Source: Microplitis mediator
Lineage: Eukaryota > Arthropoda > Insecta > Hymenoptera > Braconidae
Assembly: GCF_029852145.1 (NCBI RefSeq)
Contig: NC_079973.1
Span: forward strand, 13,040,385-13,104,384
DNA length: 64,000 nt
Direction: 5' to 3'
The translations under genes and the position numbers were made by a program. Every line of letters begins with the position of its first letter. Position 1 is the first letter of the stretch. A model generated the notes under the pieces. That model made no database searches. It was given only the letters and a program-made list of their open reading frames with translations, and had not been told where the DNA came from. Positions 20,301 through 27,100 of this stretch are shown here, piece after piece.

Positions 20301-22179
20301 GAAGAGCAGCCGCTTATCGGTTTTCGAAAATGAATTTTCCAAATTACTGCACTTATAACTCGAAGGCAAATCATCCGATTGATTTAATTTAAATTGCAGT
20401 GTCTTATATATATTTTTTCATGTACCACGGACCTCCAGTTTTTTGATCGAATCAAAAATGTAATTTTGTCAGGCCAAAAATCATCAAATTTTCGCGCAAA
20501 ATTTGAAATTTTTTTTTAAAACTCCGCCATTTTGTGAAAATTCAAATTTTTTGTTAGCCCGAGGGTCATGGTACGGAAAATACCTTCTAGTTTCATAAAC
20601 TTTTTGGTTTTTTTATTTCATCACTGTGACGGTCGCTATCACTGCAGCGGGGGGAACTTTTTTTTTTTTTTAGCGTTGGGAGATTGTGAATAACTCACTG
20701 AATTTTGAATTTTTTGATACAAAAATTTTATCTTGTATTCATTATATATCCACAAATATATCCTTAAAAGATTAAAACATTCCATACAGTAGTTTTCTTT
20801 AAAAAAATTCTTAAAAATCATCGTTTTTTCCAGGCGGTCACACTAGTGGTCCCCCTTAAGAATTTTATCTATATCTACACTATTAAGAGAATAAGGATAA
20901 TTTTGTTCCCGCCATATCTATATGATAGAATTAGTTAATATTATTGAAATTGGTATCATTAGATAGGTCTCGACTTGAATTTGTGCCTTTTCAGTTTAAA
21001 CTCTTTTTAATTGCCAAGTATTGAGAGAAATAGATTTGTCTATATCGTTCGAATTACATTTAAATTACGCGACGAAAAAGACGATCGTATTTATTTTCTT
21101 TAAATAAATTAATACTTTAATTATTCTGTCACTAAATATGACTGAATGTCACTGAATATATACCTATATTATTTATATCGCGGTACTTATTCCCAAATGA
21201 CAGATTTTTCTACTCCCTTTTGGTTTTAGGAAGCTTCTCAAAGCCAAAAAAGTGTGCATAGAAAAAAAAAGGATTCATTGACACAAAAAATCTTTACTCG
21301 CCTAAAGAAAATTTTTACTTACCCCAAGAAATATTTTGCATTGTGAATTGAAAACAAAAATTTATTTAGAACTAGAAAAAATTACTCGGTGCAAGTAATT
21401 ATTTCTTGAGCAAAAAAATCTTTTCTCGCCCCAAGACAATTTTTGTATTTAATTGATAATGCATAAAATTTCTTGGTGCAAATTAAAATTTTGTTGCGGC
21501 GAGAAATCCTTTTTTCTGCGTATTCTATAAATTTAGTAGTGATCTTTGGGCAGTCACGTAGTGACTGCAGGTTGCTCGTATTAATTAATATTTAAGTAAT
21601 CTGTTATTAAAATAGATTTTTCGATAAATTTTATTCTAAAGTTTCTTCTAAACAATATATTATTTCGAAATTACCTACAACAAAAATATCAAAAGGTCAA
21701 AACTCTTACAAAATAACTGGAATTTATTTATAGATAGTAAATGTATGTGTAACTAACAAACAGAAAATATGAGAATATATTTAAATAAAATACAGTTAAT
21801 TTTAAATTTTCTACGTCAATAATATTAACGTTAAAAAACAATAAAATAATAATCACTTATAAAAATAAAAAATAACTCACTCGTAAATCATCAAAATTGT
21901 TGTTCTTATCAATTTGAGAAGCGTTCGGGGCTAATTCTTTTTGCGCAAAATTAAAAACAGACGTTCGTAACTAAAATAAATAAAAATAATTTATAATTAT
22001 CTATTAAATGTATAATAAATAAGTGATAGAACATAAACCTCTTTTTGCTGTTCATTTAATCCGAAAATATGTTCATCAATTGGGTAATACTGAGATGAAC
22101 TCCGAGCATTGCACTTGATAGACTTTATTTTTGAAAAACTAAAAAGCTTTAAACTATTACGGCTTAAACTAATATTCAT
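5353..22179 (-). CDS. IVD: Isovaleryl-CoA dehydrogenase, mitochondrial (8 exons)
   Basis: FAD-dependent acyl-CoA dehydrogenase of leucine breakdown (isovaleryl-CoA to 3-methylcrotonyl-CoA), mitochondrial matrix, electrons to ETF. Exons in order: 22039-22179, 21881-21970, 19891-20112, 19498-19825, 19332-19425, 19173-19263, 5587-5755, 5353-5486, all with GT..AG borders and matching phases, giving about 422 aa (human IVD is 426). The N-terminus (MNISLSRNSLKLFSFSK) is a basic, serine-rich mitochondrial presequence. Diagnostic blocks: GLLGITAHPKYGGTG, LSYGAHSNLCINQIHRNG, LAMSESGSGSDVVSMKL, NKFWITNG, and SGLDLERLVLAGGPLG. The last holds the IVD-specific catalytic Glu (about residue 282). The C-terminal IGAGTSEIRRLVISR lacks the Glu used by other family members at that site, as expected for IVD. 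Oddity: intron 6 is about 13.4 kb and contains an antisense ionotropic receptor locus. No disabling change seen. Confidence 0.95.
5804..5880. repeat. 77-bp inverted repeat, left copy
   Basis: TGGTCGTTAAAAATTAAATT... ending GTGGGAAATTTGG. Its reverse complement, about 85% identical by eye, lies at 19039-19115. Together they bracket about 13.3 kb of IVD intron 6. Confidence 0.75.
5881..6838. other. IVD intron sequence upstream of the IR gene
   Basis: AT-rich intron DNA. It contains a possible tRNA-like stretch (6105-6190), a GC-richer patch with an inverted GGCTTGGCCCGA / TGGGCCAAG theme near 6310-6360, and the region where the IR promoter should lie just upstream of 6839. No clear TATA box. 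Confidence 0.4.
6105..6190 (+). ncRNA. Possible tRNA-like/SINE remnant
   Basis: A weak A-box-like stretch (GTCCAGTAGCTACC), a B-box-like stretch (CAGTTCGCGCCC) and a T run (GCGTTTTTTTC) suggest a decayed RNA polymerase III unit. The clover-leaf is not convincing. Confidence 0.25.
7755..9568. mobile_element. CCCTAGCG-family element built of CACCGTGG repeats
   Basis: Left end CCCTGGCGATTTTAGCGCCACGGTGA; right end GCGGTGAAACCGCTAGGG. Both flanks (7755-8100 and 9180-9568) are packed with irregular repeats of ACCGTGAAA/CACGGT in both orientations. Related ends occur at 9911-9933 and 15195-15213. No transposase seen. Confidence 0.6.
8143..8230 (-). ncRNA. tRNA-derived SINE or tRNA pseudogene
   Basis: On the minus strand: GGGTGTGATTTGGCACAGTGG (A box TGGCACAGTGG), then about 30 bases later GGGATCGATCCT (B box GGATCGATCC), then TAGGCG and a T run of about 18. 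This is the layout of an RNA polymerase III type 2 promoter with terminator. Pairing of the acceptor stem is poor, so a SINE head is more likely than a working tRNA. Confidence 0.55.
9911..9933. repeat. Isolated end of the CCCTAGCG element family
   Basis: CGGTGACGTCAAAACCGCTAGGG matches the right ends at 9568 and 15213. No partner left end is evident nearby, so it is probably a remnant. Confidence 0.4.
11079..12485. mobile_element. Nested CCCTGATTAAACAACTG element
   Basis: The left end CCCTGATTAAACAACTGAAT and the right end GTTGTTTAATCAGGG are inverted repeats. The ends carry many GAATTAAA/TTTAATTCGG iterations. It encloses a remnant reading frame at 11392-11778. A related left end is at 14508. 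Confidence 0.65.
11340..11778 (+). pseudogene. Unidentified element-borne coding remnant
   Basis: Two overlapping frames join through a frameshift near 11480. The first reads SENDSGSSSAFSYHQCNFGA, and the second continues with KTNNSYVILHDRQMVQICNF to a stop at 11778. It looks like the C-terminal part of a longer protein, probably of the host element. I could not assign a transposase family, and no catalytic motif is visible. Confidence 0.35.
13011..14333 (+). CDS. IR ligand-binding/channel exon, open
   Basis: About 440 uninterrupted codons after the 3' splice site. In order: S1 (KYLNGYAIKVLRSS); first membrane segment GWLTIIATTIILLMVFIVIY; pore region with FECLRLLVNN; second membrane segment LFFSVIFLYFLIMQATFSGH followed by LAAFLTK; S2 (TLDDLKDPRYTVIY ... 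INFL/NFLMRLHQSQVFGEW); last membrane segment FAFILLAIGLIFSLVSFVIE; short cytoplasmic tail. This order is diagnostic of insect ionotropic receptors. The glutamate-binding Arg/Asp set is not obvious, as in divergent IRs. The exon alone cannot be translated into a receptor without the damaged 5' exons. Confidence 0.85.
   Translation, partial: APNICDNILFDRTKYLNGYAIKVLRSSQDSCGPVDEQLTIYTDYDYLEEKLGRDMGTIGSLLMISLNVTLNITYVDSESQMEECEIPIEILLHHRSVDLVLYQVEFGSMVVYNYYYLSYPLQFSHDIIVTHNRGLMTPLEKMFDFYGWLTIIATTIILLMVFIVIYLSTRTKKNSRLSFAIFECLRLLVNNSIYTRMDTAKMRLFFSVIFLYFLIMQATFSGHLAAFLTKLVYRKNVETLDDLKDPRYTVIYAPSVRIDYIEDPLLLNKTIFDGGPCSDYIGTSESIACIDSRLNLNYLIAKYKLHSPANALKFNGPLLPMRKRWPLADRVNNFLMRLHQSQVFGEWRKRALNRIDRIFSIREDKSTHSYYRPIDFEDVTFAFILLAIGLIFSLVSFVIESLNKIIKSTYKKIWRAIVIIIRIEIFQFRQLNEYLNQNFI
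14334..14699. other. IR 3' flank with a truncated CCCTGATTAAACAACTG element
   Basis: The first roughly 165 bp are the IR 3' untranslated/flanking sequence, which is also present in the duplicate at about 15610-15770. From 14508 a left end CCCTGATTAAACAACTGAAT and GAATTAAAC iterations identify a truncated element. Confidence 0.55.
14690..15213. repeat. Tandem AAAACTCC-rich repeat ending in CCGCTAGGG
   Basis: Units starting GAGTTTTTTCCGAATT recur at about 14694, 14981 and 15172, each followed by (C/A)GGTGG(T/C)GCTAAAAGCG. Between them lie irregular AAAACTCC/CAAGAAAACACC repeats. The right end CACCAAAACCGCTAGGG matches the 7755-9568 family. Long reading frames here in several frames are repeat artefacts. 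Confidence 0.55.
15225..15780 (+). pseudogene. Decayed tandem copy of the IR 3' end
   Basis: Aligned by eye to 13966-14500. Shared blocks: ATGCGTAA-x-TGGCCATT..GATCGCGTTAATA; GTCACCTTTGCATT-ATTTTACT; TATGGAGAGCAATTGT; ATTGAAATCTTTCAATT; plus matching 3' flank (AAACCCTAGT, ACAGATT-AAC). The copy has in-frame stops (after RRIG and after KST) and a diverged stretch at 15290-15370. Its 5' part is absent, replaced by the repeat at 14690-15213. This shows an ancestral tandem IR duplication. Confidence 0.8.
15781..16125. other. IVD intron, no feature seen
   Basis: AT-rich spacer between the IR duplicate and the next foldback element. No exon, RNA or clear repeat was recognised. Confidence 0.4.
16126..17151. 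repeat. Foldback element of GTACGGTGCTAGACACGACTGG repeats
   Basis: Ends CACGGAAAAATTGAAACC ... GGTTTCAATTTTTCCGTG. The arms run inward to about 16540 and 16700 (GATTGACAGTATGATTT / AAATCATACTGTCAATC). Each arm is made of short units of ACCAGACTGAGTACGG and CACGACTGGTTCGGGTGC in both orientations. There is no protein evidence; frames across it are artefacts. Confidence 0.75.
17152..17464. repeat. Irregular ATGTYAACATAGGAATTTTT repeats
   Basis: About ten imperfect units of roughly 25 bp alternate CATGTCAACATAGG with AAATTTTTCC in both orientations. Probably part of a degenerate element. Confidence 0.45.
17465..18218. mobile_element. CACTGTAAAAAAT TIR element with ATTCACTCCG iterations
   Basis: Ends CACTGTAAAAAAT ... 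GAATTTTTTACAGTG with TA on each side. Both subterminal regions are dense with CGGAGTGAAT/ATTCACTCCG. A TG/CA microsatellite (17719-17975) sits in the middle. A second copy spans 56312-57301. Confidence 0.7.
17719..17975. repeat. (TG)n/(CA)n interrupted microsatellite
   Basis: About 250 bp of TGTGTGTGCG-type sequence. Apparent cysteine/valine- or histidine/threonine-rich frames on either strand are by-products. Confidence 0.85.
18351..18917. repeat. Palindrome with (TTTCTTAGTATTTAAGAAA) core
   Basis: The outer arms GGAACAATTTTGTAGGAAATT / AATTCCTACAAAATTGT pair. The centre (18490-18665) is an array of a 20-22-bp unit TTTCTTAGTATTTAAGAAAT that is itself palindromic. Confidence 0.65.
19039..19115. 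repeat. 77-bp inverted repeat, right copy
   Basis: Reverse complement of 5804-5880. It lies about 57 bp from the IVD exon at 19173, and the left copy is about 50 bp from the exon at 5755, so almost the whole intron lies between them. Confidence 0.75.
20163..20858. mobile_element. TTAAGGGGGACCACTAGTGTGA element, copy 1
   Basis: Left end AAAGGGGACTGCTAGTGTGA, right end TCACACTAGTGGTCCCCCTTAA. Sequence is shared in reverse with 48421-48840 and 50425-50647. It lies in IVD intron 2. Confidence 0.65.
20874..21578. mobile_element. Helitron-like element, copy A
   Basis: The 5' end is A|TCTACACTATTAAGAGAAT. The 3' end has a perfect hairpin GCAGTCACGTAGTGACTGC (21550-21568), then AGGTTGCTCG|T. There is no inverted repeat and no target duplication, and it sits between A and T. 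These are Helitron traits, except that the last four bases are CTCG, not CTRR. No Rep/helicase, so non-autonomous. Confidence 0.65.
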
Positions 22180-22610
22180 TTTTTTTTTAAATTTGTAATT
22201 AAAATTATAATTAATTAATAATTGTAACAACTGATTGGTTTAGATTCTAAATTTAAGACTAAACTGATTTTTTGTTCCTGCTCTGAGGCGATAAACTCTT
22301 TAATATAAAACATATTTTATCGTCAATAAGTCAACGTGCGATAAGATAGAATAATAATGAGTGACGTCATTCATTTAAATACAAATTTCAAAAATATTTC
22401 CGGCTCTTGTAAAAATTTAAAATTACTCATACAAATTTTAAGTGGATGAAATAAAAACAAAAAAAAATTATTTAATAAAAATATTTAATTTTCTATGTAA
22501 TTATAAATTTTTAATGTAAGTAATAATTGTAATTTTGTCATAAATATAAAAGATGAAGAAACAGTTTAATAATAATAATAATAAAAAAAATAATAATAAT
22601 AATAATAAGT
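22180..22610. promoter_or_regulatory. IVD upstream region with CRE motif
   Basis: Sequence 5' of the IVD start codon. A perfect TGACGTCA (22362-22369) lies about 185 bp upstream of the ATG and is a consensus CREB/ATF site. An (AAT)n run lies at 22566-22608. No TATA box is obvious. Regulation by CREB is inference. Confidence 0.4.
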
Positions 22611-23214
22611 AGGGACAAGATTTTTGCCTTAATTTTTAAATGAATTTTTCAAATGTTTGATATTGCCGCGAAAATATTTGTTTTACCATAAAAAATTTCA
22701 AACAAAAGTTGTAGGAAATTTAATTTTCTAAAATAAATCTCTCGTATAATTTTTTGATACGATCAACATTTTCACCGTAATTCCAAAATTAAGATTCATA
22801 ATGAATAATTCAAATTTTTGATAATTACAAAAATCTTAATTTTGAAATCACGGCTTTTTTATTAGTCCTAAGAAAAAATTATAAGAGACATTTTTTCTAT
22901 AAAATCAAATTTTGAACAAAATTATTTGAAAAAATTTATGATACGACCGATATTTTTACCGTTATTCCAAAATTGAGATTCATAATGAATAATTTAAATT
23001 TTTGATAGTTACAAAAATCTTAATTTTGAAATTACGGCTTCTTTATTAGTCCTAAGAAAAAATTATAAGAGACATTTTTTTTTTAAATTGAATTTCCTAC
23101 AACTTTTGTTCAATAAGTTTTTTTAAACGACCAATATTTTTGCCGTAAAATCAAAAATTTCACATTATTAATTATTGATTATTATTTTCAAATTAAAGCA
23201 AAAATCCTGACCCT
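22611..23214. mobile_element. AGGGACAAGATTTTTGCC palindromic element, copy 1
   Basis: Ends AGGGACAAGATTTTTGCCTT ... TTAAAGCAAAAATCCTGACCCT. Inside, GGAAATTT-ATTTTCTA and AAGTTGTAGG blocks pair across the centre. A second copy is at 23673-24044. Confidence 0.6.
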
Positions 23215-23243
23215 AATGATAATAATAATAAGTTATATATATT

Positions 23244-24111
23244 AAGGGCATTCTCAGACAGTGCCCCCCAATTTTTAAAAATATTCAATGACCTTGAACT
23301 GTCAGAGTATTACAATTTAATTGATTAATTTAAAAAAAATTAAAGCATTAATTGAAAAAAGGACAACACAGTTACAATTTTGCCGAGATGTAGATTTTTA
23401 AAAAAATTACTCATAGTTGTTATCAATTAGGAATTGAACAAAATTTAGTAAATAAATTTTAGCATAAAAAATTTGATATTCCGAATTATTGACATGAAGA
23501 TTTTACTGAAATTTATTTTCAAAATTTCGTTCAATTCCTAATTGATATCAACTGTAAATAAATTTTTTTTTAAATCTTTGTGTCAGCGAAATTATAACTG
23601 CGGTGTTTTTTTGTAAACTAATACTCAAATTTTTTTTTAATTAATTATCAAAATTTAAATACGGTCATTATTAGGGACAAGATTTTTGCCTTAACTTCGA
23701 AATATTACGGCGGAAATATTGGTCTTATAAAAAAACTTTTCAAACAAAAGTTGTAGGAAATTTTATTTTCTAGAGAAAATGTCTCTTATGATTTTTTTAT
23801 ACGACCAATATTTTCACCGTAATTTGAAAATTGAGATTCATAATGAATTATTCAAATTTTTGTTAATTCTAAAAATCTTAATTTTGAAATTACGGTGAAA
23901 ATATTGGTCGTATAAAAAAATCATAAGAGACATTTTCTCTAGAAAATAAAATTTCCTACAACTTTTATTTGAAAAATTTTTTTATACGGCCAATATTTCA
24001 ATTATTAATTGCTATTTTTAAATAAAAGCAAAAATCCTGGTCCTAGTCATTATAATTGAAAGTCATTTAATATTTTAAGAAAGTAGGAGCACTATCTGAG
24101 AATGGCCTTAA
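23244..24111. mobile_element. TTAAGGGCATTCTCAGACAG element with nested copy 2
   Basis: The outer ends TTAAGGGCATTCTCAGACAG and CTATCTGAGAATGGCCTTAA are inverted. They enclose an AGGGACAAG element (23673-24044) and start about 30 bp from the SMC5 stop codon. Confidence 0.55.
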
Positions 24112-24142
24112 TGATTATAAAAAGTAAAATAATAATGAAATG

Positions 24143-27100
24143 TTAAGCGACAATTCTTGAGCAAAAGTTTTGCATATTAAATTTATCATTGGAAACAACA
24201 AACGGACCATTATGAACGACATGAATCCGGCAATTATCATTGTAATGTAAATGAGGAAGTATTTTAGGTGTAATTAAAAAGTATTGCGACCCTTTCTTGT
24301 TCATCGTCAATTCAACAAGTAAATCCATAACACGTCTCTCATAAACAGGATCCATTCCTTGATTTATTTCATCAACGCATCTAAATGGTACGTTGCACAA
24401 CTCTTGAAGTGAAAGCATATAAATTGCAGTTGTAAAAGCTTTTTCACCCCCACTCTGTCTTTGTTGATCAAATATTTGAAGCTGATCAGTATCGCGGAAC
24501 TTGACAGATATTTGCAATGCATACATTTCATAATTTTTAATATTATCAGGTACGTTGAATTTGACTTCGCCAACACAACCAACACTTGCAAAATAAGTGG
24601 AAAAGTTTTTATCGATCTGTTCAACTAATGCATTGATAAGCGGTAGCCAGTCGTCGTGTATTTTAGTGATTTGATCTTGATTCGTTTTCATTTTATCATT
24701 GAGTTGTTGCGTTTCATTGTTTAGTCTGTCGATGTCTTGTTTAAGTCTGTCATACTCTCTGAGAACTTGTTCTCCATTATCATTGTTAGCTAAACAATAA
24801 AGTTTAGCATTCGATGCTTGTATGGCTTTTTCAATATCTGAAAGATTGCTGGGTAATTTTTTAAAAGCTTTATGCAAGCTTTGAAACTCAGGATCTTGAG
24901 GATTCATGCCATTGGTTTCTCTAAGTGCTGCTTCAAAAAGTTTATCTATTTCCACTTTCATTTCATTGACTTGTCGGTCTAAATCACCGAAACGTGCTTT
25001 AGCTGCTTCGAGTCTCTCCCTCAAACTCAGTGACTCATTTGACAATTTTAATAATTCCTGCTGCATCATTTTTAACTTCAATGAATCAACATTCGATTGT
25101 GTCGCCATTGATACAACCTTCTCATACAAATTATTACACTCAGTATAATACTCAATTTGTTTATTTATCATTCTCATTATTTTTTCTTTAGTAATCGCTT
25201 TTATTTCATCAATACTCTTACGTTCAGTTTTTAATTTCAGTAGTTTACTCTTAGCGACATTTATTTCCGACTCTAATTTTTGAATTTGATTGACCTCAGA
25301 ACGATATTTAGTTTTGTTATTACGTAACTCATCCAATTTTTTATTCTCTTCTTGGTAATGTTGACAGACTGTCAGCATTTCTTGACTATTATTTTCCAAT
25401 TCGTAAGTTAATTCAACGATTCTCTGTTCACTTTCTTGTATTTTACTGGTATCAAGATTAATATTAAACGCACGTGCTGCACCTAGTCGTGAAATACTAG
25501 TAGATTTATCACCAGTATACTTTGATTTTCTTACATTGTAACAATTATTTGGGCTGAAGTATAATTGTACATTATCAGGAATACGATCAGAATTATCTTC
25601 AACAGCCGCAGTACCAACAGGAATATTATGAACCTGATACATTTGAACCAAATACTTCATGATAGTCAAAGGCGCTTCAAGAAACTCAATCAAGTAATGC
25701 TGGAAACCGAACTGACGAAGTTGATCAAGTGGAATGTAAGGTCTGTTGTCATACGGTCTGTTTGGGTCTGAATGAACGGCATTGATAATTAATTTACGGT
25801 CTTCTCTCAAGTATTTCAACAACAGATTCATGTCATCTTTATTCTCACATACGAAAGCTAGTAGATCACGCTGTGCTATGACACGTTCGACATATTTAGC
25901 ATGATCATTGTGATCAAGTTGAAGTGTCAGCAGCATTGGTTCGTGAATTTTACCGCGAAATTTATCGAGATTTGATCTGAGCCATTTGACGCCTTCGTAT
26001 GCATCATTGCTGATGTTTCTAAGAACTTCCATACGTTTGGAATCAACATCTTTAAGATTGTCTAGATAACGTTGGCTATGAGCGATATCATTTTTTATTT
26101 TTATACTGTCGTTTTTTAGTCTCGTTATTTCATCAGAATAATCATCAATTATTTTTTTTTGACTTGCGAATTGACGTTCTGATTCTTGATACCGTTTTTT
26201 AATTAAATCTTCAGATCCTAACTCGTCAATCATCAGACGCATGTCATTTTCTAATTTATTCTTACGTATTTCTGATTTTTTTATTTCTTTATCACTCATT
26301 TTTTCATTTTCTATTTCATTGCTACACTCTTTCTTACACTCATTTACTTTGTAATGATAATTTTCCAATGCCTCGATTATATTATTCAATTTATATTCGT
26401 GTTCATTTATTTTACGGCTGTGAGTATTCACTAAATTTTCCAGCTTTTTAATATCATTTTTCTTTTTAACCATAAGATCATTAGTAGGACCTAGTGTTTT
26501 TTTCAACTGTTCCAATTCTTTGTATGCTTTGTCTCTTTGTTCTTTGGTATCAGTTACGACTTTTCGTGCATCATCATATTTTAACCAGGCTCTCTTCTGC
26601 TTCAATTTTGTTAATTTTTTACTCAACGCCGTCCTCTCTCTGATACTGGATACTGACTCTTCTAATCCTTCGAGGGTTTTAGTTTCTACATCAAGTTTTG
26701 ATTTTTTTTGTTGGATCTCAGCTTCCATTTTTTCTTCTGCACTACGGAGCTCAATTAATTGCATATGATAACTGTGTAATCGCGGATCACCAACAGATTT
26801 TTCAGTATTTAATAACAATTGTCGTGAATCCATCTTTGAAAAATCTGAGACTCGTTCTTGTGGTAAAAATTGACAAAGATTATCAACCTGTTCAAAGTTA
26901 AAAATAAAAACAATTATATATTTATCATAAATAGCAAAAGTAATATCTCAATTACACATCAAAATCTCTATCATACACAATAGTCTGTGTCAAAAAAATT
27001 GACTATTTTTTTTTTTAAATGTACTTTGAAAATATTGTTCAGGACAGAGTTGCGAATTTTTTGATGAGAATATTTGCAATTAAAAATTAAATTTTTAATC

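Noticed and set aside
24364..26901. Plus- and minus-strand short frames within SMC5
   Set aside because: Shadows of the SMC5 coding exon in other frames.
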